Below the pieces are notes generated by a model that worked only from the letters and a program-made list of their open reading frames with translations, did no database searches and was not told where the DNA came from. Both the position numbers and the translations under genes were made by a program. Below, in pieces: positions 20,301 through 29,599 of a DNA stretch of 64,000 nucleotides (position 1 is the first letter of the stretch; the number at the start of each line of letters is the position of its first letter). Source of the stretch: Endotrypanum monterogeii (Eukaryota > Euglenozoa > Kinetoplastea > Trypanosomatida > Trypanosomatidae); contig CM007320.1 of the NCBI GenBank assembly GCA_000333855.2, forward strand, positions 1,539,162 to 1,603,161. The letters run 5' to 3'.

Positions 20301-21925
20301 TACTCTGCCATGTGTGTCATTGGCACGATCTTGTCAAGCACAGTCGCTGTAGTATACGCTTTGAGGAGCGAGTTCTCGGTCGGAGCCCGGATGGCCGAAA
20401 GCTGCACTTGCTCATTGTGACCAGTCGCCCTGGCGGCGCACCAGCGTCGAAAAAAAATGAGAATAAAATGGGCAAGTCAACCGCGTTGGCTGTGGGCAGG
20501 AGGGAGCACGCTGGCTTGACCAGTGACGGCGTTACAGAAGCAGCCGGCGGCCCGTTTAGTGGATGGGTCATCCCAGGCTCTGTGGGCCCCACTATTGGGG
20601 CATCGTCAGGGAAAGGCAAGGTGTTGGCAGTAAGAGAGGTTGTGTGTGGTCCGTACGCCAACTTTGCGTCGGGCAAAAAAGTCGTACTTGTCAGTGGACG
20701 TGTTCATCCTGGGGAGGTGACGGCATCGCACGGTGTTCACGGTCTCATATCCTTCCTTCTCTCTAGCGACGCTCGCGCAATACAGCTGCGCAAGCATTTC
20801 ATCTTTTTTATTGTTCCAATGCTTAACCCCGACAGCGTCAGTCGTGGGCACTCCCGCATGGATCAGTTTGGCAACAACCTCAACCGCTGCTACAAAGACC
20901 CAGACGAGGAAACACAGCCCACAGTGCTCGCCCTGCGGCGCGTATTTGAGCATCTTCAATACACGTATCGCGAGCGCTTTATCATGTACCTCGACTTCCA
21001 TTCTCACGCATCGCAATCGAGCGGTTTTATCTTTGGAAACAACTTGCCGGTTTCGGTGCAACACTGGAATCTATTTTTCCCGCGCCTGGTCGAGCTGCAC
21101 GCGCGACACGTCTTCTCATACGGCCTCTGCCGTTTCGGTCGTTCACAGATGACGACGAAGGACGGATCTTCGCGGGTGCTGTTTGGCAACAGTCTCATCC
21201 ACAGCTATACAGTGGAGCTGACGCATTTCACAGATCGCCGCCTTTACGCGGACAGCTTCACTGCCATGAACAATGGCAGCCGTGTTCTGTTTGAGACCAC
21301 GTGGCCACCATTACACCAAACGGCAGGGCAGACTGGCGGCACCAATGGGAACGAAGGCGGTGAGCAGGCGGCGGTGAGGAGCGGCGCGAATGAAACCCGT
21401 GGCAGCATCACCTCGTCCCACCCAGTCAACCTGAGGCCCACCTCTGGAATGGAGAAAGCAAGCAAACGTTTGCAGTCCTCGTATCTCGGACGCGGAAGAA
21501 CATGCCGCTCAACGCCCAAAGATGCGTCAACTCGAACCACAGGTAATTCCATGTACAGAAAATCCGGCGATACCGCCACGAGAAGTCGCCGGGGCGCTGG
21601 TGCAACAGGTGCCGGTGAGCACTCTGGCGGACAGTCTAGCCCATCACAAACCGGCAGTGCGAGAACGGCACCGCTACTGCAGCCAATCTCCACCCCCACC
21701 GTTCTTTGCCAGAGTGCGGAGGTGGGGCAGGCGTGCCTCCTAGCGCTGCTAGACTACTGCTGTATTGGCGCATCTCCATCACCGGAGCTGACGCTGTTCG
21801 GTGGCATGGAGAGCGTGCTGCGTGCCTCGAGGCGCCAAGTCCAAATCGAGTCGACAAAAAAGGGTAACAAGTCTCAACCAGGCGCCACCAACTCAGGGAT
21901 GCGCCCAATCTACAAGCAGTATTAG
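17348..21925 (+). CDS. Cytosolic carboxypeptidase (M14, CCP/Nna1 family), probable tubulin deglutamylase
   Basis: A 1525-residue zinc carboxypeptidase. The CCP-specific N-domain spans about 855-975 (SSDCEAGNLHRVERTAEPYL, then WFRFSV). The peptidase domain spans about 1085-1320 and has HPGE (zinc ligands His1120 and Glu1123), MLNPDSVSRGHSR (substrate-binding Arg), a GNNLNRCY turn, the third ligand His1218 in DFHSHAS, and catalytic Glu1290 in YTVELTHF. All catalytic residues are present. CCP enzymes trim glutamates from tubulin tails, which fits the microtubule-rich cortex and flagellum of trypanosomatids. The first 600 residues are Ser/Pro/Thr-rich with no domain. A Cys-poor block at about 595-830 resembles the variable CCP lead-in, and the final 200 residues are low-complexity again. 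The frame is open upstream of the ATG, but only with GTG codons. Confidence 0.92.
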   Translation: MNQPVSETQEAVPPPPLATASSCGNAPVCAVLPPSTHGTAAKWNGRDAFAKGQRLASREIFQKRRPEEGAVRTKGDTHTNISDRLSNSSALSVATTEVHSRSNRASPQSISSASVIPSAAGLVSTLTISSPSITIVKSLVAKVPQTHHSHHHNSTSKQSERASRARGSTLRPRERGEGAPLPREVTPKLDPLAPLLGSEAASPSRVVGASTLLSFPPSPLVTSACGIHDGNSSVSCNSSCPETAAAGTSSPPTRSSVKAHLTHADLMATGGTSSRGSSNDPPRVKQSFIVPNRHRRSMAEVLLPTQQLLDEGYYLASDSSANSSFSDTPRSARRVSLGSSSSADAPRQPLYLNSSDPASGDQSTAVTIIASPRDLNRLGDIRDPKHHSTLEEKGAVTFNRNEEETALAYMSTEGGARPSGNPSLSKYVVSATLAGQKSFSPGKAGKGPINDSCLLGLSGGVRDTVRIGEGPPNCMSASWPPNLRRLQASPQRHATLSAICSPSADKSAPPSSQPPLCSSHVYGALPNPTTITETPSTLLPQRSPANTPALSRRNTLTSVANHESFVTMLSPHSSAFSALMPPPSRSGEEPVDQQCRQLSLHEAFFTNQSRTAWLVDDHVLAKVLEYVRIMGYEHPALKRDRIKGQSSLWSSSSAIPSPVLPGRPRETPKTPQSMGASSSHTTAEPAVDALTLSNSAVTPPSLATGASGAAAPVGRRYYLRTEKPTCAAQSANTPTATAAGHLFLTFSEAMRWVAEQEYFIGAVLMCCARFVGDAAADGLADIAAWPSRRGMMQQKKPCIPIRFHPIHFIVLLVRSQFPQWGNMATFTRAWETQVRLVLASASPSHQRLFKFPDTDLVLSSDCEAGNLHRVERTAEPYLFLIWLEPDQGSDKRIWFRFSVAGAVEGCTLRFRLMNAAPHVKLYRQNGMVPVWRDGLDQPHWGAVDSCTFRTTNRDLVGEVCFSVTARNSTETIQIAFCAPYTYADLLCHVCHWHDLVKHSRCSIRFEERVLGRSPDGRKLHLLIVTSRPGGAPASKKNENKMGKSTALAVGRREHAGLTSDGVTEAAGGPFSGWVIPGSVGPTIGASSGKGKVLAVREVVCGPYANFASGKKVVLVSGRVHPGEVTASHGVHGLISFLLSSDARAIQLRKHFIFFIVPMLNPDSVSRGHSRMDQFGNNLNRCYKDPDEETQPTVLALRRVFEHLQYTYRERFIMYLDFHSHASQSSGFIFGNNLPVSVQHWNLFFPRLVELHARHVFSYGLCRFGRSQMTTKDGSSRVLFGNSLIHSYTVELTHFTDRRLYADSFTAMNNGSRVLFETTWPPLHQTAGQTGGTNGNEGGEQAAVRSGANETRGSITSSHPVNLRPTSGMEKASKRLQSSYLGRGRTCRSTPKDASTRTTGNSMYRKSGDTATRSRRGAGATGAGEHSGGQSSPSQTGSARTAPLLQPISTPTVLCQSAEVGQACLLALLDYCCIGASPSPELTLFGGMESVLRASRRQVQIESTKKGNKSQPGATNSGMRPIYKQY

Positions 21926-22997
21926 TCTGCTGCGTTGCTGCCGTTCGCGACATCCTACCGCGGCTTGATCTTTTGTTTTTGTTTGTCTCTTCATGTGTCG
22001 CCTTCAACTACTTTACGCTGTTGCTTGCAACCGCCTATACAATCTGGCTAGAGCTCTTTGACTGACCACATGCCGTGCGGGTGACGGTATTAATAAGGCC
22101 CTGAGGAGGTTCTAGCCATCGCGAGATCTTCAACAGGCGGGGTACCCAGGGATGCTTTGATGCGGTGAAGGACTTCGCCTGCTACTCGTGCTTTTCGCCG
22201 TTCGGAACACAGTCGCTTCAGCACTGGAGTTGGCTATATTTATACGTGAGTCGCGGGCCGCCGTTTTGTCTTCGTCTACCCACCGCTTGTGGACACCTCA
22301 ATGAACACGTTGCGCTAGTGGGGGAAAGTGGGAGGGAATCACTCGACCCCCCCCTTTCTCCCCCTCTCTCCTGTTCCTCTTCTTCTTGATCCAAATCTTT
22401 GCCCAGGCAGTCTTTTCTTTTGTATATGCTCTTAACCGGCTACTTGACATCTGCCTCCGTCTTTGTCGACTCTTCAAGACGCACACAGTCGCTCGCGTCA
22501 TTAGCAGCTCACGGTACGAAAAAGGAAAGCAAAACGCAAAACACCTCTACATGTAGATCCATATGATTGGAATCTATCTCCAGGAGAATCATAAACACAA
22601 GCGTGTACCAATGCCCAGGGGACGCTTGACGACTACAGGTTCTCCGGATCAACACATCTTTGGAAATCGAGGGCAGTTTGGCACACAGGGGACGTCGTAG
22701 TGGCATGGTCGTGTAGTTATGACTCTGTGCCTACAGTAGCTTTCACTTCTTTTCTTTCCTTCCCCGTTTCATTTTCTCTAAATTTCTCCCTAGAAGACGG
22801 GCAACTTACATTTCTCCCCATCTATTCATATAAAGAATATATATATATATATATATATATATTTATTGTTATTGACCCGCTGCTCGCACAGTACATACAC
22901 GCAGGAAAAGAGGGACCATCAGACACCAAACTAAGTCTTGACGTTTTTTTTTCCTCTTCATATCTCGATACACTTTGTGTTCTTCACATAGACAGCC
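21926..22997. other. Intergenic region, 1.1 kb: UTR
   Basis: No supported gene. It contains a C-rich tract at 22349-22383, a (TA)n run at 22837-22861, and a T-rich tract ending in the AG at 22990-22991, six bases before the next ATG. Confidence 0.5.
22837..22861. repeat. (TA)n microsatellite before the NASP-like gene
   Basis: About 12 TA units, 136 bases before the start codon. Confidence 0.9.
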
Positions 22998-24307
22998 ATG
23001 AGCACATCTGCTGACCAGTTATCGACGCATGTGACCGAGGCGGCCCAACATCAGACAGATGACGCTCAACGTAACTTGCAAGAGGAGGAAAAAGAGGACC
23101 GAGTAGCTAAGGTGGAGCTGAATGCATCAGAGCAAAGTCTTCTAGAAGAGGTCAGCAGCACCAGTAGCGACGCGCACGAAGAGACGGAAGAAGGAGAAGG
23201 GGAGGAGGAAGAAGAGGAAGGGGAGGAGGAGGAGGAGGACGAAGACTCACCTTTCAGTTTGCAACAGACGAGGAAGCAGATGAGCAGCGTCGGCTTGGTC
23301 TCGCTGCGTACAACGAAGGCCGTTACGAGGATGCGCTTGATGTACAGTACCGGGTGGTGCGTCATTTCTCCAACAAGTACGGCTCTACCTCTGCCAAGTG
23401 CGGCAAGTACTTTCTGGACTACGGCCTCTCACAGCTGCGTCTGCTCCAGGGACAAACCACTGTGGACGATGTTTTGCAGCCTCGGGACGAAGACGCACTC
23501 ATGACATGCTACGTAAATCTTGAGGTGGCGCGTGTTTCCTTCCAGAAGCTGGAAGCCGAGGTAGGCGATGATGACGTAGAGACGGAGCTCGCGCTAGCTG
23601 AGGTTCACAATGCACTTGCACAGCTTTCTGTAGAAAAGGAAGATTACGATGCAGCGCTGCGGGAGTACGAGGCTGAGTTGCTGCAGTACCGCTGTCTACA
23701 GGACGCTGCCCCGGAGGAAGAAAAACTCACCATTGTCCCTGCTGGGCGTGTGATCGGAGTTCTGTACGGCATCGCAGACTGCTTCATTAAGGAGAGCGAC
23801 TTTGAAGGAGCTGAGGAGCGTCTGCAGGCCACACTGGAAGAGATCAAGCTTTACCCGGCGGGAACCATTGCCCCAAGCCTCATAGACGAACTAGAGGAAT
23901 TGCTGGCCGACGCAGTTGGCATGAAAGGCGGCAAATTCCGAGAAATTCAGGACGCCATCAAGCAGCAGTTTGCTGCGGAAGCAGAGCAGATCCCTACCCC
24001 GCGGGAGTTTTTTTCAGTTGACAAAGAAGGCAAGCATCCCTTTCTCTCCGCCGTCCCTGGTGGTGCAGGAGATGAGGCAGCGGATAACTCCTACCTATCC
24101 ATGCCCATGTCTGCCAATGGACAGGCTCTCGCGACGAACGAGCACAGCAATAGTCTTTCTGTTTCTCTTTTCCCGCCTCAAGGAAGCCGCAGCGGTACCC
24201 CGAGCGGCCCTGTGCAGCATGCGGCAGTGCGCAAGAAGCAGAAGCATACTGGTAGTGATTCGCTCTCGAACGCGCAACCGGAAAACAAGAGGCCGCGTGC
24301 AGAATAG
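22998..24307 (+). CDS. NASP/SHNi-TPR histone chaperone, reading frame broken once
   Basis: Two overlapping frames together give a NASP-type histone H3/H4 chaperone. The first, from the ATG at 22998, encodes an acidic N-terminus with a Glu-rich tract (23189-23247). The second, open from about 23252 to the stop at 24307, begins FQFATDEEADEQRRLGLAAY and carries SHNi-TPR features: a first repeat at 23279-23420, the NLEVARVSFQKLEAE helix, the ALAEVHNALAQLSVEKEDYD repeat, and a Lys/Arg-rich tail (KKQKH, NKRPRAE) like a nuclear signal. The change of frame lies at about 23246-23262, near CCTTTCAG, and corresponds to one missing base. The downstream frame has only a GTG (23354) near its start, so independent initiation is unlikely. 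This may be a sequencing error in the draft, a real mutation, or recoding. The NASP family fits well; the exact breakpoint is inferred. Confidence 0.75.
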
Positions 24308-25650
24308 ACGTATTTGTAGAGCCTCTGTTGCCACAGGGGGTGTGGTGAGGGAGGGGGGGGGACATGCGAACAGGAGGGCGGAGGTGACAAGTGTGTTTTG
24401 TGTCGGGGAGTAATGGCGAGGTTCAACGGCGGCCAAGAGTGTGGGTGGGAAGCAACGGCAAATTAAACTGAACCCTTTGAGCAGGAGGACGAGTCTTCCC
24501 ATACCTTGTTCCTCACAGACGAATTCCCTGTTAGAGTGAGATCACTACTTAGCAACGCGGAATGTTGCGCTACCTGCTCACCCTTCACTGATTCTGTGAC
24601 TCGGCCCCCTACTCCTTCAGTTGACAGACACGCTGCGTGTGCATCCCCTCCCCCCGTTTCCCCTTTATCAGCCGAGCTCTTTCTCTTTTCCTGTTTATAT
24701 TTGTGCCGTGTTTTCCTAGTTTTGTTTGGTGCTCGTGCGCCGTTCTCAGCCCCCTTTTCGGGCACCGAAAATGTGCGATCACGAAGAAGACTGCACATGG
24801 GCGTGGTGGCGCTCGTTGGTTGCACGGTGGATGGGTGCCGGGGGCGGGGCGAAAAGGCGGGACTCCTAGCAGCACTGCATGTTCAGTATAGAGCGACATG
24901 TTGCGCTGATGGTGTTCCCGCAGGTTTCTCATGTCAGCTGTTTTTATTCCCAACGCCACAGGCCCAGTCGTGTCTTTGTTTGAGGTCTAGGCTCTCTGTT
25001 CTTCCTCGCACAGTAAACATAATGAACTGCCATTCTCGAGCAAAAGGCAACCTCTTCGTCCGTTGGAGGTGTCATGTGTGCAGCAGCTGGCGACGTGCGA
25101 GTCGTACAAGCAGCTGTTCGCTGTAGCCTGTCCACTTCACCTTCACCCTGTACCTCTCGGAGGTGACTCGGTGGTATATGAAGGGAGAGAAGGGAGATGA
25201 TCCCCGACGAGGTAAAGCGTGCCATACGGTATTCATGCGATGATAGGATGGGGAGGGGGAGACACGGTACGCGGTAACCAGCAGCTGCATTCAGTACCCC
25301 TTCCCCTAGCCCCCTACATTCTCCTATGTGTATATCGCTCCAACTCTATGCACCTCTGTTTTTTTTTCTTCTCCCGCCCTCTCCCCCTTGCTCACTCTCT
25401 GCATTTGGGTTGTTATGCACATCTCAACTGCATGCGGGCCCCGCCCCCCCCCCCCACCCCACACACACATATATATGCATGTATATATGTGTATACATGT
25501 CCTTGGGGAGTCCCCTTTCTCCCTCCACCCTCAACATCCAACAAAAGGGCGGAGCACTGGTGCACTTTGCCTTACTCCGGTCTGGGCGCTGCTGTTGTTA
25601 TTTTGCATGATAGCTTCCTTGGCCTCTTTTCCCCCATTGTGTGGTTTATC
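24308..25650. other. Intergenic region, 1.3 kb: UTR
   Basis: No supported gene. The 206-codon frame at 24506-25126 starts with TTG and has no recognisable domain. Other content is a G-run at 24351-24360, poly-C near 25440-25460, short TA/GT alternation at 25469-25500, and C/T tracts at 25361-25401 and 25611-25640 upstream of the next start. Confidence 0.45.
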
Positions 25651-26972
25651 ATGGACAGCGATAGTGCTGCGACCTCGGCGGTAGGGGGAACTATGCTTCG
25701 ATCCTCGGGACGTCGTTTTTTGTATGACTTCCTCTACGACAGCCACTGCCATCTGAAGCCGTCACTGAATGTGCCACCGGCAACGATCTCAGGGACTCTC
25801 GACGCTGCCACCGGTCCACCAAGCACTGCGACTACGCGCAGCGCAGTGTGACAGCCTTGGTGATTTGTGGTACCCATCCTCTCATCGACTGGGACCTTGT
25901 TGCCCAGGCGTCTGTGACACGTGCGGAGAGCCTGCTAGGGTTCGGCGTACATCCGTGGTTCGTGCCACACGCTACTTCCTCACCGCAGGTATTGGAAACA
26001 AATGGAACTGCGAGGAAGGACTCAGCTGCACACCCCTCTGCTGATGATGGATGTGGCTGCAGCGGCAAGTGCTGCTCCGAGGCAACCGCGATGACAGATG
26101 TGCCTGATGCACCTACACTGTCGCTCTCCGATCTTCTCGCTCTTTTGGAGAGGCGACTGCAGCAGCACCCCCACGCGATTGTTGCGGAGATCGGTCTCGA
26201 CAAGCTGCGTGGGCCGCCTGAGGCTGTTCAAGTGGAAGCCTTCATCGCTCAGCTTCGCCTCGCAGCTGCCTATCGCCGGCCAGTCTCTGTTCACTGCGTC
26301 CGTCACTACGGTCTTCTGCTGCAGGTGCTGCGCGACCTGTCGGCGGATGACACCCCGCCCGCCATCATCCTTCACGCCTTCACCGGCTCTCTGGAGGTAG
26401 CAAAGTCGCTCCTGTCGCTCAAGAACAAAAAACGGATATCGGCAGCAACTAGTTCAGCAATATCTGTACAAAGCCTAGTGTCCCCGGTGGACTGCAGCGC
26501 AGCAGAGCGGAAGAAAGCAAAACGAGGCGGTGCCACAGCGGACACGGTGCGGATCAAAGACCTCATCTTCTTCGGGGTTGGTGTATCGACTAGTTTTACT
26601 GTGAAGAACTTTGCAACGCAGACCCTACCGTTTCTGCTGGATGCACAGCGTGTGCTGTTTGAAACAGATGAGCATTACAGCGGCATACAGGCGCAGTCAC
26701 CGTCGGAGGCAAGCGAACTCCCTGTGGAGAGGGAGACGTCGAGGAGTATTCCCAGCGGGTGTCACTCATCGGTATTGGTTAACCCTCAGGAACATGTCGA
26801 GTGTCTGGCGGGGTTGATGGGACACATATACGAGGCCATGTCTCAAAACCAAGAGTTTGCCCAAAAGGCAGAGGCCTCGAGTCTGTCGGTCGAGGGAGCT
26901 GTTCGCAATGCCTTGATAAAGGCTTATTCAGAGGCATTTCGATCGGTACTGGAGAAAGCGAGCACACCTTGA
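25651..26972 (+). CDS. TatD-family metal-dependent nuclease, reading frame broken once
   Basis: The frame from the ATG at 25651 encodes residues 1-66, including the first metal-binding motif DSHCHL (His32, His34), and stops at 25849-25851. A second frame, open from before 25803 to 26972, continues the fold: VTALVICGTHPLIDWDLV, GFGVHPWF, AEIGLDK (metal-bridging Glu), VSVHCVRHYG (His), IILHAFTGS (His) and LFETDEHY (Asp). Every TatD metal ligand is present across the two frames. TatD proteins are TIM-barrel 3'-5' exonucleases/DNases; trypanosome members have been linked to kinetoplast DNA degradation. The frame change lies within about 25755-25848 and equals one missing base, the same direction as in the gene upstream. 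Large inserts (a Cys-rich one near 26040-26100 and a Lys/Ser-rich one near 26420-26545) are unusual for the family. Confidence 0.82.
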
Positions 26973-27574
26973 CATCGAAGCGGAGGTGTAGACAGACCAT
27001 TTTTTTTTTTTTGAAGTGAGCTCATCATTTCTAATCACTGCTGGGCAATCAAGCGCCATGGGCGCTGGGAGGAGGCCGTAGCGTCAAGCGCAGGACCATA
27101 AAAGCACTGCATCTCTTGTGGACACATCGAAGCCAGTGAGGTCATCCGCGCGAGAGTCGTGATCGATACGGAATCGTCGGGCTCGCACTCGTGTGAAATC
27201 AATATTTGACACTCAAGGCTCAACTAGACAGCAGTCGTACTTATTCTCTTCTCACACCCCTCCTCTCTGCTCCACAACTACTACATATCTTCTTGCTGCA
27301 GTCCACCCTAAGGGGACGCCATTACTGTTCACAGAAGTATTTTTTTTTTTAATTATTTTGACCTCGCGGATTACTAAATCGACTTGAGAGCACACTATAC
27401 ATAAACATATATATATATATATTGCAAACTTTCAGGTACACGGGCAGCTTGCTCCGCACGCCTCTTTCACATACATCTACATCAGAATATCATCACATAG
27501 AGTAGTCCCCAGCTCTTTTTTTATTGACCCCTTTCCCCCATCCCTCCCTCCATTCCTCCACCTTTGTGTCGACA
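26973..27574. other. Intergenic region, 0.6 kb: UTR
   Basis: No supported gene. It contains T-runs at 27000-27012 and 27340-27350, a C/T tract ending CTGCAG at 27301, a short (TA)n at 27407-27421, and a second C/T tract directly before the start codon. Confidence 0.5.
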
Positions 27575-29599
27575 ATGTTCTTTTGGGGAAGCTACAACTT
27601 TCAAGAGACGCAGTTGTCGGAGAACGCTGACCGGCCACCGCTACGCTACCCCGTTTATCTCCCGCCTTCCCTCGCAGTGCTGCGCCGCAGTGCGCCAGAG
27701 AACCATAAGGTAACCACCGACATCTCCTCCTCTCTGCGGCCCGATGCAGCACCGGTGCAAGAAGCGCTTCAGAGCATCACAGCGCTACGCATGCAGGTGC
27801 AGCACATCGCATGCGGCGCGAAACACCTTGTAGCAACCGTGAGCGTGGTGCCAGCAACTGGAACAGCACCCGCGGATGATAAAGGTGCTCAAGTTGCGCT
27901 TTATGGTATGGGAAACAACGAGTGTGGACAGCTTGGCCACCACGTAGCAAACTATGCAACATCGCTGACACATCTTCACCTCGAAGACATCATGGAGGGA
28001 ACCGTTGTTAGCGTCGCGTGTGGAGCCCGGCACACCATCGTATGCACGTCCACAGGCTGCGTGTACGTTACCGGAGACAATTCATTCCACCAGCTTGGAC
28101 TACCTGGTCAAATGCTAAAACCACTGCCGCGCGGTGGCTCCTACGCGCCGAGCTTCACGCAGCTTAAAAGCCTTGCACACATCAAGGCAGTGTACGCCAG
28201 CGGCAACGTATCCTTCGCCCTTGACCGACGCGGTCAAGTGTACTCTTGGGGTGAGGCCAAGTTCGGGCACCTTGGGCACAACGACAAAGGTGAGCGGCTC
28301 GACATGCAAACCCTCAAGACCGTTTCAACAGATGTTTCCACCCCCCAGCTAGTGCGATGGTTTGAACGTCACCGCATCACTATTGTCGAAGTGGCTGTGG
28401 GTAAGGCGCACGTGGTTTGTCGAAGCGAGGAGGAAGTCTACACCTGTGGCGAACCCTCTTTTGGGAAACTTGGACAGGGCGACATCGACCCGCGTTTGGA
28501 GCCAACACGCGTGGAGTTTCCTCCGCGCAAACAAACGGAGCGACTTCTGGGAATCGCTGCAGGCGATGAGCATACTCTTGTTCTCAAGGAAAACCCACTC
28601 ATTGGGTCCATCGTGTACTTCTTTGGCAAGCTCAGCAATGGAGACGGGCAGCTGCAGCCCACTGTGGTCCAGATCCCATCGACCTCGGTGCGTTCGGTTG
28701 TGGCTGGTCGTGGAACTCTCTGCGCTGTAATCACACAGAAAGGCCAGCTTTACGTGTGGGGTAGACATTCGTATGCGAAAGTATCCAATGGTGCGAATGC
28801 AGCGGCGTCGCGAACGCTACCCAGCAAGGTGCAGCTGCTGGAGCCGTACGAGATAGCCGGGGTGGTTTTCGGCGGTACCTTCGTGGTTGCCTACGCCGCT
28901 GCAGAAGAAAAGAGGAACGCCGGGGGATCAGAGGAGGGCGACACATTCACAACGGTGGCGCGCAGTTGGGAGGTTGTCGTTCCGCACGATGCCCGCGTCG
29001 GGCGAGATGGCCTGGGCGATCCGGAAGAGCAGTACGAAGGGGCGACGCGCGCTCTCCTGCGTCAATACCTTGGTCCTGCTTTAGGGAGCGCCTACACGGC
29101 TCGGCTTCCAGCAGCACCTCCGCGCTCTGCTGCGCCAGTGTATCAATTTGATCATATCACCATGAAGGACTTGAGCCGTGGGCAGAAGGTACGGCTTTGG
29201 ATGACCAACGTGTACGCTCTAGGTACTATCGTGGACGAAATCACCGACCAGCTTCCTGGTGCGTCGTCCAGCGAGGTGTGCGGGACATCCTCCGCCGCCG
29301 CCGCCGCCGCCCCCCCCGCCACCACCACAGGCAACTCGCTGTCTCCGTCCAATGAAAAAAGTCGAGCGAGTGATTCAACACAGCCTCGGGCGGCGGCCGG
29401 CGGGGACGCGAGTGTTGACTCTCCTGCCTGGCCAAAGGGCAAACGAGTGAAGGTGGAGTGGGAACGTGATGACTGGGATGACGAAGTTCTCACTCTCTAC
29501 TCCGATGACGAAACACTTAACGAAGGGAACGCGAACCGTTGGCAGCCATTTTGGTTTGAGCAAACCCCCGACGGTGAGTACTTCGTTCCCAAAAAGTAG
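27575..29599 (+). CDS. RCC1-repeat protein
   Basis: A 674-residue beta-propeller protein. RCC1-type blades are seen as repeated xxGxN/SxxGQLG-like motifs: YGMGNNECGQLGHH, VTGDNSFHQLGLPG, SWGEAKFGHLGHN, TCGEPSFGKLGQGD, YFFGKLSNGDGQL and VWGRHSYAKVSNG. Each is followed by a VACGARHT, VAVGKAHV or IAAGDEHTLVL strand. They fill roughly residues 65-440. The C-terminal 230 residues lie outside the propeller; they include a low-complexity Ala/Pro run from a (CCG)n tract at 29292-29316 and a WERDDWDDEVLTLY acidic, Trp-rich stretch resembling a Tudor/SH3-like fold. RCC1 repeats occur in Ran exchange factors and many other proteins, so the partner is unknown; the residues needed for Ran exchange cannot be verified here. 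The first ATG in frame is used; the upstream TTG at 27524 lies in the C/T tract. Confidence 0.88.
   Translation: MFFWGSYNFQETQLSENADRPPLRYPVYLPPSLAVLRRSAPENHKVTTDISSSLRPDAAPVQEALQSITALRMQVQHIACGAKHLVATVSVVPATGTAPADDKGAQVALYGMGNNECGQLGHHVANYATSLTHLHLEDIMEGTVVSVACGARHTIVCTSTGCVYVTGDNSFHQLGLPGQMLKPLPRGGSYAPSFTQLKSLAHIKAVYASGNVSFALDRRGQVYSWGEAKFGHLGHNDKGERLDMQTLKTVSTDVSTPQLVRWFERHRITIVEVAVGKAHVVCRSEEEVYTCGEPSFGKLGQGDIDPRLEPTRVEFPPRKQTERLLGIAAGDEHTLVLKENPLIGSIVYFFGKLSNGDGQLQPTVVQIPSTSVRSVVAGRGTLCAVITQKGQLYVWGRHSYAKVSNGANAAASRTLPSKVQLLEPYEIAGVVFGGTFVVAYAAAEEKRNAGGSEEGDTFTTVARSWEVVVPHDARVGRDGLGDPEEQYEGATRALLRQYLGPALGSAYTARLPAAPPRSAAPVYQFDHITMKDLSRGQKVRLWMTNVYALGTIVDEITDQLPGASSSEVCGTSSAAAAAAPPATTTGNSLSPSNEKSRASDSTQPRAAAGGDASVDSPAWPKGKRVKVEWERDDWDDEVLTLYSDDETLNEGNANRWQPFWFEQTPDGEYFVPKK

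Noticed and set aside
24506..25126. 206-codon + strand frame after the NASP-like gene
   Set aside because: It starts with TTG, is Cys/Ser/Leu-rich from C/T tracts, and has no domain.
26973..27240. Possible small RNA gene in a mixed-sequence stretch
   Set aside because: I could not find tRNA-like arms or paired C/D boxes by eye; there is nothing to support a call.
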